Position numbers and translations under genes: made by a program. A DNA stretch of 64,000 nt, taken from positions 10,807 to 74,806 of the forward strand of contig CAJTSR010000007.1 in the NCBI GenBank assembly GCA_910579035.1, read 5' to 3'. The notes below the pieces were generated by a model that was not told where the DNA came from, did not search any database, and saw only the letters and a list, made by a program, of their open reading frames with translations. Origin of the DNA: an uncultured Muribaculaceae bacterium (GTDB lineage: Bacteria > Bacteroidota > Bacteroidia > Bacteroidales > Muribaculaceae). Below are positions 1 through 8,068 of the stretch, one piece after another (position 1 is the first letter of the stretch; each line of letters opens with the position of its first letter).

Positions 1-159
1 CACTCGATGTATAACTCGCTCACACGCTACGTAATGGTGACGATAAGCTATAAATTCAGCACTTTCGGCAAGGGCGAGCAGCCGCGCGACCGTAATTTCG
101 ACGGCCGTCACTTCCCCGGGCCTCCTCCCGGCATGCACAGGCGCGGCCCCGGCATATGA
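1..159 (+). CDS. C-terminal fragment of an outer-membrane beta-barrel protein
   Basis: Frame 1 is open from the window edge to a TGA at 157-159, giving the last 52 residues of a protein whose start lies outside. The segment LTRYVMVTISYKFSTFG is an alternating-hydrophobic final beta-strand, followed by a charged, Gly/Pro/Arg-rich tail (RGPGI at the end). In Bacteroidetes this ending is typical of TonB-dependent receptor-like proteins of the outer membrane beta-barrel family, so that is my best guess. A strong terminator follows 27 bp downstream. Family assignment is an inference from a short tail only. Confidence 0.55.
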   Translation, partial: HSMYNSLTRYVMVTISYKFSTFGKGEQPRDRNFDGRHFPGPPPGMHRRGPGI

Positions 160-186
160 TACAGAAATGGAATGATTAATAGGAAT

Positions 187-227
187 GAGCAGTCGTTGGC
201 AATTTGTCCGCGACTGCTCGTTTTTTT
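187..227 (+). terminator. Rho-independent terminator after the outer-membrane protein
   Basis: A perfect 9-bp stem (GAGCAGTCG at 187-195 with CGACTGCTC at 211-219), a 15-nt loop, then G and seven T residues (221-227). It ends the transcript of the truncated gene at 1-159. It also argues against starting the ClC gene at the upstream in-frame ATG at 172, since that start would translate through the hairpin. Confidence 0.85.
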
Positions 228-272
228 GTCTGCAAGCCAACAAATTGCCCGGCGGAACCATTATATATTGAA

Positions 273-281
273 ACACCCTCT
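273..281 (+). repeat. Solo ACACCCTCT repeat end upstream of ClC gene
   Basis: ACACCCTCT preceded by ATATTGAA, matching the outer end of the inverted repeat of the element at 35016-35353 (ATATTATTAAACACCCTCT). It lies 16 bp before the chosen ClC start codon, in the gap after a terminator. I see no TAnnTTTG box in this gap. Confidence 0.55.
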
Positions 282-297
282 AAAATACATCTATCCT

Positions 298-1659
298 ATG
301 TCGGAAACCAAGCTTCGGGATATAAGCTCCTTCGTAAGGCGGAAGATGCGGCGCTTGCCGTCGCAGTCTTTTGTCATGCTTCTTGCCTCGGCGGTAGGAT
401 TCGCCACTGGGCTTGCGTGCGTGGGGCTTAAATGGTCGATAAAGTGGGTTTCCGATTTGATGTCGGTATTTATTTCTCCGGGGGCGAATCCTGTCCTTCT
501 CCTGTTGCCGCTCGCCGGACTTGTGCTTGCGGCTCTGTTTTCGCGGCTTGTGGTTGGCGAGAATCTGTCGCGAAGCACCGACAAACTCATTGCCTTTCTC
601 CGAAAAGGAGGCTCAGACATAAAGAAGAGCCACATATACGGCCCTTTGGCAGCCAATGTGTTCACCCTCGGTTTCGGCGGTTCGGCCGGGGCGGAAGGCC
701 CTATAGCAGTGGCGGGAGCTGCCATAGGCAGCAATATGGCGCGCTATATGGGGCTGACGCCGCAGCAGGTGCGCTTGTTCATAGGCTGCGGGGCGGGTGC
801 CGGTATCGCAGCCATATTCAAGGCTCCTGTGGGCGGTATGCTGTTTACTTTGGAGATACTGCGGCTGCCCTTCACTTCGGTGACAGTGTTTGCGCTTCTG
901 CTTGCCTGCCTTGCCTCGGCCTTTACCTGCTATATGCTTACAGGCTTTACTTTCGATGTTTTTCTGGCTGAGGCCTTTCCCTTTCCTACCTCGGCGTATC
1001 TCGGAGTAGTCGGCTTGGGCATATTCGCAGGGGTGTATTCGTTGTACTACAGCGATATAGTTGAGCGTGTTGGGCGTCTTCTCGGCCGTCTTGGCGGACA
1101 GTGGACCCGCATATTGGTGGCAGGTGCGGGTATGGGCCTGCTACTCTATATCTTCCCGGCCTTGTACGGCGAGGGCTACGGGGTAATGGATAAGATGCTC
1201 AACGGCGACTGGCGCGCGCTGTGGGCTTCCGGGCCTTTCGCGCAAGCCTCTTCAGATGATGTATGGACGCTTGCTGCTATCGTCGGCGCCCTGCTTGCGG
1301 TGAAGGCCGTGGCGGTGGGCTGGACCACATATGCGGGAGTGGCGGGCGACTTCGCGCCCACGCTTTTCGCAGGCTCGCTGGCCGGGCTGCTCTTCGCGGT
1401 GATGGCCAACAAGCTTACAGGCAGCGCGCTCCCCGCCGGTGATTTTGCACTGATAGGTATGTGCGCGGTGTTTGCCGGAGTGATTCGGGCGCCGTTCATG
1501 GCTATGTTCCTCACTCCTGAAATGACGGGTAACTTCACCCTGTTCCTGCCTATGGTGCTTGCCTCAGGCCTGTCCTACGGTATTGTGCGTCTTGTTCGGT
1601 CGGAGAATTATTACCACGAACGCTTCCGCTACGGCGGCGGTACTAAAAATACAGGATAA
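298..1659 (+). CDS. ClC-family chloride channel / Cl-/H+ antiporter
   Basis: A 453-residue polytopic inner-membrane protein of the voltage-gated ClC family, which moves chloride by channel or proton-antiport mechanism. The diagnostic GxEGP stretch is present as GSAGAEGPIAVAG; Glu133 is at the position of the gating glutamate. No C-terminal CBS domains are present, as in short bacterial ClC proteins. The start at 298 (MSETKL) is preferred over 172 because the 42-residue upstream extension reads through a terminator. Its 3' end overlaps the end of the opposed porin gene by 17 bp. Antiporter versus channel cannot be decided without mapping the internal proton glutamate. Confidence 0.9.
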   Translation: MSETKLRDISSFVRRKMRRLPSQSFVMLLASAVGFATGLACVGLKWSIKWVSDLMSVFISPGANPVLLLLPLAGLVLAALFSRLVVGENLSRSTDKLIAFLRKGGSDIKKSHIYGPLAANVFTLGFGGSAGAEGPIAVAGAAIGSNMARYMGLTPQQVRLFIGCGAGAGIAAIFKAPVGGMLFTLEILRLPFTSVTVFALLLACLASAFTCYMLTGFTFDVFLAEAFPFPTSAYLGVVGLGIFAGVYSLYYSDIVERVGRLLGRLGGQWTRILVAGAGMGLLLYIFPALYGEGYGVMDKMLNGDWRALWASGPFAQASSDDVWTLAAIVGALLAVKAVAVGWTTYAGVAGDFAPTLFAGSLAGLLFAVMANKLTGSALPAGDFALIGMCAVFAGVIRAPFMAMFLTPEMTGNFTLFLPMVLASGLSYGIVRLVRSENYYHERFRYGGGTKNTG

Positions 1660-2695
1660 GGGCGGCTACGAGCTTGTTGTTGTCGGCGGGGTCGGGCGCG
1701 GCTTCCTTCGAGCTATAGAAATATTGCTCGAAGTTGATGCGGAAATCGCAGTGGACAGGCCCGGCCAGGTATGAGGCAGTGGTTCCGACAGTGATTCTGC
1801 GGCAGGCAGGCCACGTGGTTTTCAGTTTGCCCTCGGAGTTGAATTTGCCGTTGCTGGCATCGGTAAGCCCGTCGAAACGTGCCTGAAACGACCATCTGTT
1901 CACTATCCGCGAGCGAAGCGGGAAGCCGTAGTCGGCGAATATGCTGTAAGCATGCGATGCTTTGTGCGACTTCCCGGTGTAGTGCCTGTAGCCGTACTCG
2001 CCTTCTATGTACCAGCCGGCGCCTTTCCATGAAAGAGAGGCGTTGAGCTGGTTGATGCGCACACCCTCGCTTCCCGGAAGGCGCGACATAAATCCGATCT
2101 CAGGCTTGAGTCCGAACGAAGATGTGTAGTTGGCCTTGACGGAGTAGGTGAGGTGCTTGTTCCAGCCTGTGTGGTCGGACATGTCGGTGCCGTTGAACAC
2201 TCCGCCTTCAAAGTAGAGCGGCATGGAGGGCAATGTGTATCCGGCTTTGACACCCACGGCGCGCAGGTTGCCGAAGTGCTTGGCCACAAAGGGGCGGTTG
2301 GCGAAGTAATACAGCGCCGGAGCACGCGATGCCGACACGCTGAAAGGCACGCGCATCTGTCCGGCCATAAGTTTGAGTCCTTTGGCGGGCGACACGCTGA
2401 TGTATGCGTCGAGAATCTTCATCCTGCCTCTGTCGCAGAGGTCTACTTGAAGAAAATAGCTCGCTATCGGAAGGACGTTCCCGCCTGCGGCGAGGCGCGC
2501 GTTGCGCACCATGAACCGGCTCTCGCCGGTCGCTGTCGACATTTCGTAGAAGGCTCTGAAAGTGCCGTGGAACGCCGGTATGTAGTTTGTTTTCGCTTTT
2601 TCTGTTGTTGTGGCGGCGGTGTCGGCTTTGGTTTCTGCTGCGGCGCAGTATATCGGAGCCAGACAGAGCAGAATCGTTAACAGTCTAATAATCAT
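1643..2695 (-). CDS. Porin-like outer-membrane protein (phosphate-selective porin O/P type)
   Basis: A 350-residue protein with a cleavable signal peptide (hydrophobic residues 3-18, AxA-type end at CAAAE) followed by many amphipathic beta-strand segments and a C-terminal strand ending in LILYF, the terminal aromatic typical of outer-membrane barrels. Segments such as RNARLAAGG and QMRVPFSVS resemble OprO/OprP-type porins in Bacteroidetes. It is the last gene of a minus-strand envelope operon and its start overlaps the end of the PCMD lipoprotein gene by 11 bp. The substrate is unknown. Its end overlaps the convergent ClC gene. Confidence 0.75.
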   Translation of the reverse strand: MIIRLLTILLCLAPIYCAAAETKADTAATTTEKAKTNYIPAFHGTFRAFYEMSTATGESRFMVRNARLAAGGNVLPIASYFLQVDLCDRGRMKILDAYISVSPAKGLKLMAGQMRVPFSVSASRAPALYYFANRPFVAKHFGNLRAVGVKAGYTLPSMPLYFEGGVFNGTDMSDHTGWNKHLTYSVKANYTSSFGLKPEIGFMSRLPGSEGVRINQLNASLSWKGAGWYIEGEYGYRHYTGKSHKASHAYSIFADYGFPLRSRIVNRWSFQARFDGLTDASNGKFNSEGKLKTTWPACRRITVGTTASYLAGPVHCDFRINFEQYFYSSKEAAPDPADNNKLVAALILYF

Positions 2696-4259
2696 ATGTC
2701 AGTTCAAAATCGTCGAGAGTAAGCACAGAGCCGGAGCCTCCGGTAAAATAGTCGCCGTATTTGCTTGCGGAGCAGGTGATAAGTATGTATTTGGGCACTC
2801 TCGACGTGGATTTGTATTCGAGGTTGAAGATAAACGGTGTCCAGTTTTCCACGCTTTCGCCCGACTGCATGCGTCCGTATGCCACCACATAGTCGGCGGC
2901 AGGGTCGAAAAGCTGTCGGTCGTTCGGCGCGGTGCGTATTTCGAGTGGCTCGTCGGTGTCAATCAGAGCCACCCATACGATGCAGGTGTCGGGCCGTCCG
3001 GCAAGTTGGCGGAACTCGTCGGAGGCTCTGTCGATGGTTGCTGAATGGTACTTGAACATACCTTTGAGCCCTGTGGGACGCTCCTTGAACGTGCGTCCGA
3101 AGCTCAGAACGCCGTTGGTGCCCACCGTGCGCACGTAGCTGCCTACAAAGAGGTTGCCGGCGGCGAGCTTGCCAAGCGCGCCTATGCCCACGAAGCGGCT
3201 TTCGAGGCGTGCCGCCCAGCCCGACCCGCTTGGGGTGTCCTCGGTCGGGGTGGTGTTGGAGGTCCCGAGGGTAACGGCGCCTTGGTTGCCGGTGCCCCAG
3301 TATGCGTCGGCTCCTTCTGCCCACGGGCACCATATCTTGCCGTCGAGCCACCAGTTGTCGAAGTCCATATTGGGCGGCTGCACTACGGCGCCGGTGGTAA
3401 AGCTTATCTCTTCGCCGTAGTCCGTGTCCGAATAAGCGCGGACGGTGTATGTGGCACCCGGCGACAGGTGGTCGATACGCGCGGTGAAGTTGCCGCCGTT
3501 CTGGCTTACGGCGGCTTTGTCTACTTTGAGCCATTCGGTATCTGAGGAGAGCCGGTATTCCACGCCGTTGTCCTTGCCGGCTTCGCCCTGGCAGTTAATC
3601 CATGCCACGCAGGTCCACGCGTCGGCCGAAACTGTGCGTACCGACACATCCATGGTCTGCACGTATATGGTCCAGGTCTGCGCCCGTCCGTAAGCTTCGA
3701 CAACCACGCTCAGCGGCGAGCGGCCGTCGAATGTGGCGCCTTCGGTAAGAGAGGGTGAGTATGATGCTCCGGCAGGCCCGAGCTTGGCTCTGACTATGGT
3801 GAGAGCCGACAGGTCGGACGACGCGTTGACGGTGAGCAGCACGCGGCGCCCCGGCACGTCGATTACCGATTCTCCCATCTGTCCGGCCACCTCGAAGTAG
3901 CGTTCTATGGTCTGGTTGCCTATTATTTTCCACGAATAGTCCTGATAGAGCCGCAGCACCACGGTGAGGGGCGACGACAGGTCTATCGGCGCCGTAAGTG
4001 GATTGTCGACTATTTCGGAGCCTTCGGTGATGGAATATTCGGTAATGGCAACATTGTAAATGTCGACCTCCTCGGGCAGTGTGAGGGTGACCGTGCGCGC
4101 CACGGTGTCGATAAGCGTTCCGGCATCCTGTCCTTCGGCCTGCAGGCTCGTGAAGTTGGGCTGTATGCGTGCATACGGTATGTCGTTGCTGATACAGCCG
4201 CAGAGCATCAATGCTATTGCGGAAAAGAGTGTTGCTATGCTGTGCAGTCCTTTGGGCAT
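2685..4259 (-). CDS. PCMD-domain surface lipoprotein
   Basis: A 524-residue lipoprotein: a hydrophobic N terminus runs into the lipobox LMLCGC with Cys at about residue 22. The middle part contains two Ig-like beta-rich repeats and a fibronectin-like stretch (SPGATYTVRAYSDTDYG). The C-terminal half, from PPNMDFDNWW to the end, has the pattern of the putative carbohydrate metabolism domain (PF13201), a jelly-roll-like domain known from Bacteroidetes glycan-associated lipoproteins: FDNWW, WGTGN and SGSGWAARLESRFVG. It sits between two beta-barrel genes and a porin gene in one operon, so it probably acts at the outer membrane. No catalytic function is established. Confidence 0.75.
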   Translation of the reverse strand: MPKGLHSIATLFSAIALMLCGCISNDIPYARIQPNFTSLQAEGQDAGTLIDTVARTVTLTLPEEVDIYNVAITEYSITEGSEIVDNPLTAPIDLSSPLTVVLRLYQDYSWKIIGNQTIERYFEVAGQMGESVIDVPGRRVLLTVNASSDLSALTIVRAKLGPAGASYSPSLTEGATFDGRSPLSVVVEAYGRAQTWTIYVQTMDVSVRTVSADAWTCVAWINCQGEAGKDNGVEYRLSSDTEWLKVDKAAVSQNGGNFTARIDHLSPGATYTVRAYSDTDYGEEISFTTGAVVQPPNMDFDNWWLDGKIWCPWAEGADAYWGTGNQGAVTLGTSNTTPTEDTPSGSGWAARLESRFVGIGALGKLAAGNLFVGSYVRTVGTNGVLSFGRTFKERPTGLKGMFKYHSATIDRASDEFRQLAGRPDTCIVWVALIDTDEPLEIRTAPNDRQLFDPAADYVVAYGRMQSGESVENWTPFIFNLEYKSTSRVPKYILITCSASKYGDYFTGGSGSVLTLDDFELTYDY

Positions 4260-4262
4260 ATG

Positions 4263-5105
4263 TCATATCACGACCATCAGGCCGAAATTAATGTTGAAGA
4301 TGTTGAATCTGAAGTTGGCGCCCGATGTCGTGCGGCTGCCTTCGTCTATGCCGTCGGTCGACTGGCGCTCGTGGCGCCATTTGAGGCCGAAAACACCGAA
4401 CGACACGTTGAACGACACATAGTCCTGAATAAACACGCACACGCCCGGACTGAAGTTGAGCGAGCCTTGGGTGGATATGGTCTTGGTATCGCGCGGTTCG
4501 GAGTTGAATATGCGTTTGAAGCGCGATGAGCCGCTGCCGAATGCGAGTTCCACCTCGTTGAAGATGCCGAAGCGTCCATTGTGGTCGAGTCCCACGTAAT
4601 TGCGGTAGAAGAACGATGCCGCGAGGCTCTGCTGGTAATAGCTCACGTCCCGCAGGGAGAAGTTGAGGTCTTCGTCGAAGTCGATGGCGAGCTTTCCGAG
4701 GTCGGCTATGCCTCGGCTGTAGTCGAGTTTGAGGCCCACGGCCTGGTTGCTGCGCACAAAGTATGATATATAGGGCTTCACAGAGTATATCTTGCCCTTG
4801 AAGTTCAGGTCTTTGAGGAGCGATAGCACGCTTATGTCCTCGGTCTGCAGCTCGCCGTACGATGCGGTGATGCCGAATCCCCATTTGCCTTTCGGTATGA
4901 ATATATAGTTGAAAAGGCCTCGGTCGAAACGGCCGAAATTGCGTTCAGGCAGTATGATGTCGACCGTGTCGCCCGCCACGATTACCCGCTCTATCGAGTC
5001 GCGTTCGGCCGTGCGTTCGCTTTTGCGGACAATATTCTGCGCCAAGGCTCCGGCGGTGCTTGCCAGCATCAATGCCGAGATAATCAGAAATCTGAGCTTT
5101 GCCAT
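4263..5105 (-). CDS. Outer-membrane beta-barrel-like protein, paralog of the next gene
   Basis: A 280-residue secreted protein with a signal peptide (residues 1-22, ending ALA). The mature part begins with a charged stretch and continues with alternating strand-like segments and an aromatic-rich C terminus. It aligns by eye along its whole mature length with the product of 5109-5858: PKGKWGFGITASYG versus PKGAWISGVSVSYS, GRFGIFNEVELAFGSG versus TRFGLFNEVQLQLGGG, and ANFRFNIFNINFG versus ANFKINLFSITFG. This indicates tandem duplication. I do not recognise a named family with certainty. Confidence 0.65.
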   Translation of the reverse strand: MAKLRFLIISALMLASTAGALAQNIVRKSERTAERDSIERVIVAGDTVDIILPERNFGRFDRGLFNYIFIPKGKWGFGITASYGELQTEDISVLSLLKDLNFKGKIYSVKPYISYFVRSNQAVGLKLDYSRGIADLGKLAIDFDEDLNFSLRDVSYYQQSLAASFFYRNYVGLDHNGRFGIFNEVELAFGSGSSRFKRIFNSEPRDTKTISTQGSLNFSPGVCVFIQDYVSFNVSFGVFGLKWRHERQSTDGIDEGSRTTSGANFRFNIFNINFGLMVVI

Positions 5106-5108
5106 ACC

Positions 5109-5858
5109 TTAGATGTAGAATGTCACTCCGAAAGTGATTGAAAAGAGGTTTATCTTGAAGTTGGCACGCTGTGTGCGCAGGTCGGCTTCATATATTTGGT
5201 CGGTAACGGCGTGTACGTGCGTGTAGTTGAAGCCGAGCACGCCGACGTTGACCTCGATGGCGGAATAGTTATTGAGAAACACCGACAGACCCGGGGCAAG
5301 ACCAACGTTGAAGTCGAACGTGCGCTGGTATGTGCCCGACAGATTATCGCCCACGCCGTTGACCAGCTTCGACTGGCCGCCGCCGAGTTGTAGCTGCACT
5401 TCGTTGAAGAGTCCGAAGCGGGTGCTGCGCCCCAGGCTGAGATACGACCGGAACAGAGCCGTGCCGTGGTAGCTGTGGCTGATGCTGTATAGGTTGTCGA
5501 TATTGTACGACGTTTCCGAGTCGAGCACTATGTCGGCCGAGCTGAGGCGTGTGCGCTGGCGGGAGTATGAGAATCGGCCTCCTGCCGCGAGGTTGTCCTT
5601 GAAGCAGAACATAAGCATAGGGCTTACCTTGAAGGTGTAGGTGTCGCCGTTGATATTCTCGATAATGAGGAACTGGTATTTGCTTTGGTCGGACTGAGAA
5701 TAGCTTACGCTCACGCCGGAAATCCACGCGCCTTTGGGCACGAACGATACCTGCTCGAGCTTTCTCTTAAATTCCTGCTGAGCCGACGCCGGAAAGGCGG
5801 CGCCGAGAGCTGTCAGCGAAATTACAAGCCATATAAATAAGCGTCGCCTTATATTCAT
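5109..5858 (-). CDS. Outer-membrane beta-barrel-like protein, paralog of the previous gene
   Basis: A 249-residue secreted protein with a signal peptide (hydrophobic residues 8-26, ending ASA) and a beta-strand-rich mature part ending in FGVTFYI. It is the first gene of a four-gene minus-strand operon (two paralogous barrels, PCMD lipoprotein, porin) with gaps of only 3 bp, then overlaps. The pair could form, or help assemble, an outer-membrane complex with the downstream lipoprotein; that is inferred only from gene order. Confidence 0.65.
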   Translation of the reverse strand: MNIRRRLFIWLVISLTALGAAFPASAQQEFKRKLEQVSFVPKGAWISGVSVSYSQSDQSKYQFLIIENINGDTYTFKVSPMLMFCFKDNLAAGGRFSYSRQRTRLSSADIVLDSETSYNIDNLYSISHSYHGTALFRSYLSLGRSTRFGLFNEVQLQLGGGQSKLVNGVGDNLSGTYQRTFDFNVGLAPGLSVFLNNYSAIEVNVGVLGFNYTHVHAVTDQIYEADLRTQRANFKINLFSITFGVTFYI

Positions 5859-5926
5859 TGCACTATGATGAGAGTGAATCGGTCTGTCGCCGCATCGTTA
5901 GTTGCGGGAAAGCCATAAAATGTGCG

Positions 5927-5934
5927 TAAAGTTA
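5927..5934 (-). promoter_or_regulatory. Probable -7 box of the envelope operon
   Basis: On the minus strand TAACTTTA, one base off the Bacteroidetes TAnnTTTG consensus, about 70 bp upstream of the start at 5858. The remaining divergent gap (5859-6107) contains nothing else I can identify. Confidence 0.4.
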
Positions 5935-6071
5935 CTAATAATTTTCGAGATAGCCGCGAGTTGATTCAGATGTTGACGTCCTGCTGCGGATTTCCGTCGC
6001 ATATCGCCCCTGATGACGAATTATTATACTTTTATGCTTAATAAGAGGCTCGGGGTGCGCGTTTTTTGCCG

Positions 6072-6079
6072 TAATTTTG
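6072..6079 (+). promoter_or_regulatory. -7 promoter box of the GH43 gene
   Basis: TAATTTTG matches the Bacteroidetes TAnnTTTG consensus, 28 bp upstream of the ATG at 6108. Confidence 0.6.
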
Positions 6080-6107
6080 TGAACGAATCAATCATAATAG
6101 CATTACC

Positions 6108-7091
6108 ATGAAATATTTCATTCCCGCATTGCTGTTTTCTGCCGCCATGGCTTCGTGCTCGCAGTCTGACACAGCGCAAGAAACGACTCCCGAAGGTTAC
6201 CTGTTTGTCTATTTCACCGGCAACGACAAGGCCGACGAATCGGTGCACTACGCCCTGAGCCGCGACGGATTCAACTATAAGGCGCTCAACGGCAACAAGC
6301 CGGTGCTGAACTCTGCCGAAATTAGCTCGACAGGCGGTGTGCGCGACCCCCACATTCTTCGCGGCGAGGACGGAAAGACTTTCTATATGGTGCTTACCGA
6401 CATGGAATCGGGTAAGGGCTGGGACTCAAACCGCGCCATGGTGCTGCTTAAGTCGGACGACTTGGTAAACTGGACCCACTCCGTGGTCAACATACAGCAG
6501 AAATACGCCGGGCAGGAAGACCTGAAGCGAGTGTGGGCGCCCCAGAGCATATACGATCACGAGGCCGGCAAGTATCTCGTGTACTGGTCGATGCAGCATG
6601 GCAACGGCCCCGATATAATATACTATGCCTATGCCAACGAGGATTTTACCGACATAGAAGGCGAGCCGAAGCCTTTCTTCCTGCCTGAAAACGGCAAGTC
6701 GTGCATCGACGGCGACATTGTGGAGAAAGACGGCGTTTATCATCTCTTCTATAAGACCGAGGGACACGGCAACGGTATAAAGACGGCCACCACCCGCAGC
6801 CTCACATCGGGTGAGTGGACAGAATATCCCGACTATAAGCAGCAGACCGACCAGCCCGTGGAGGGCGCCGGCACATTCAAGCTTATCGGTACCGACAAGT
6901 ACATTCTTATGTACGACGTGTACACGAACGGACGCTATGAATTTACCGAAACCGCCGACTTGGAAAATTTCAAGGTGGTAAACGACAGCGTGACAATGGA
7001 TTTCCACCCGCGCCACGGCACCGTTATACAGATAACAGGCGAAGAATACGACCGCCTTATGGACAAATGGGGCGCCAACGCACCTGAGTGA
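6108..7091 (+). CDS. Glycoside hydrolase family 43-like lipoprotein
   Basis: A 327-residue lipoprotein: residues 1-16 are a signal, with lipobox MASC. The mature protein reads as a five-bladed beta-propeller of the GH43 type: GGVRDPHILRGEDGKTFYM, NRAMVLLKSDDLVNWTHS, RVWAPQSIYDHEAGKYLVYWS, CIDGDIVEKDGVYHLFYKTEG and VEGAGTFKLIG follow the usual blade order. Candidate catalytic acids are Asp in RDPH, Asp in CIDGD and Glu in VEGAG. GH43 enzymes are mainly arabinofuranosidases and xylosidases; the substrate here cannot be told. It is monocistronic, with its own promoter and a bidirectional terminator. Confidence 0.85.
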   Translation: MKYFIPALLFSAAMASCSQSDTAQETTPEGYLFVYFTGNDKADESVHYALSRDGFNYKALNGNKPVLNSAEISSTGGVRDPHILRGEDGKTFYMVLTDMESGKGWDSNRAMVLLKSDDLVNWTHSVVNIQQKYAGQEDLKRVWAPQSIYDHEAGKYLVYWSMQHGNGPDIIYYAYANEDFTDIEGEPKPFFLPENGKSCIDGDIVEKDGVYHLFYKTEGHGNGIKTATTRSLTSGEWTEYPDYKQQTDQPVEGAGTFKLIGTDKYILMYDVYTNGRYEFTETADLENFKVVNDSVTMDFHPRHGTVIQITGEEYDRLMDKWGANAPE

Positions 7092-7106
7092 CAGCATCCT
7101 TATATA

Positions 7107-7170
7107 ATAAAAGTTTACGGGCTATATCATTGTTGTGTAATGAGATGACAATGATATAGCCCGCTTTTAT
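7107..7170. terminator. Bidirectional terminator between GH43 and O-methyltransferase genes
   Basis: A perfect 16-bp stem (CGGGCTATATCATTGT at 7118-7133 with its complement at 7148-7163) is extended by ATAAAAG (7107-7113) and CTTTTAT (7164-7170), which provide a U-rich tail in both directions. It serves the two convergent genes on either side. Confidence 0.9.
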
Positions 7171-7178
7171 ATTTCTGT

Positions 7179-7811
7179 TTAGCGTACGCGTATCAGGGTG
7201 AGGCCGTCGCGGACGGGAAGGATTATTTTTTCCACGCGGTTGTCGTCGGCAACGAGGTCGTTGAATGCCCGTATGCCGGCTGTCTGCGGGTCGTTGGCGT
7301 CTTCGCGGAGTACTTTGTCGTCCCAAAGCGTGTTGTCGGCCACGATGTATGCTCCGGGGCGGAGTATGCCCATCAGCAGTTCGTAGTAGCGCGGATATGC
7401 TCGTTTGTCGGCATCTACGAAAACCATGTCGAATGGTTCTCCTTCGTCCGCCAGCGATGTAATCAGGTTCTCGGCATCGCCTATGTGCAGGCGTATGTCG
7501 GCGCCGCGCGGCGAGCGGTCGAATTCGGCGCGTATCTCGTCGGCGTGCTCGGTGTCGACCTCCACGGTGTCGATGGTGCAGCCGGGCGGCATGCCTTCGG
7601 CAAAGCAGAGGGTGGAGTAGCCGCTGAAAGTGCCGAGCTCGAGTATGCGGTGCGGGCGTATCATGCGCGTGAGCATCACCAAGAGGCGTCCCTGCACGTG
7701 GTCGGTACACATACGCGGGTAGAGGCGCTCGATGTGCGTGCGGCGGTACAGGCTGCGCAGCTGCGGCGGTTCCGGATCGATATGGTCGGCTATGTATTGG
7801 TCGATATTCAT
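7179..7811 (-). CDS. SAM-dependent O-methyltransferase
   Basis: A 210-residue class I methyltransferase of the O-methyltransferase family 3 (PF01596, catechol/caffeoyl-CoA type). Visible are the SAM-binding motif ILELGTFSGYSTLCFAE, acidic strand 2 ending (DTVEVD), and the metal/substrate region FDMVFVDADKRAYPRYYE, plus VADNTLWDDKV. The start at 7811 (MNIDQY) is chosen because it overlaps the stop of the upstream gene by ATGA, whereas the longer frame would run 138 bp into it. Substrate unknown. It is last in a three-gene minus-strand operon. Confidence 0.85.
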   Translation of the reverse strand: MNIDQYIADHIDPEPPQLRSLYRRTHIERLYPRMCTDHVQGRLLVMLTRMIRPHRILELGTFSGYSTLCFAEGMPPGCTIDTVEVDTEHADEIRAEFDRSPRGADIRLHIGDAENLITSLADEGEPFDMVFVDADKRAYPRYYELLMGILRPGAYIVADNTLWDDKVLREDANDPQTAGIRAFNDLVADDNRVEKIILPVRDGLTLIRVR

Positions 7812-8068
7812 GGCAGGGTCACTGCATATCCGAGCAGCACGGTCGATAATATGGCTAATACAAGCAGGATATAGCTTATTTCGATGCGGCCTTCCGCGCA
7901 GAGCCACGCGCAGACTCCCGACCCGGCGATATAGAGCGGGAACAGCCACACAAATGTTTTGAATGACGAGTCGGGCTGCATGCCGGACAGCATTTTGGGC
8001 ATATAGGCTATGGCGCCAACCGAAACAAGGATTGTAAGCAGGCGAACTATGCGCACGTGGTTTTTCAT
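7808..8068 (-). CDS. Small hypothetical membrane protein
   Basis: An 86-residue protein with about three hydrophobic segments (near residues 9-23, 39-57 and 66-84) and a positively charged N terminus (MKNHVRIVR). It is overlapped by ATGA junctions on both sides, so it is translated with the epimerase and the methyltransferase. I do not recognise the family. Confidence 0.65.
   Translation of the reverse strand: MKNHVRIVRLLTILVSVGAIAYMPKMLSGMQPDSSFKTFVWLFPLYIAGSGVCAWLCAEGRIEISYILLVLAILSTVLLGYAVTLP

Noticed and set aside
172..297. Upstream start for the ClC gene at 172
   Set aside because: The extension would be encoded through a terminator and a repeat end and does not look like ClC.
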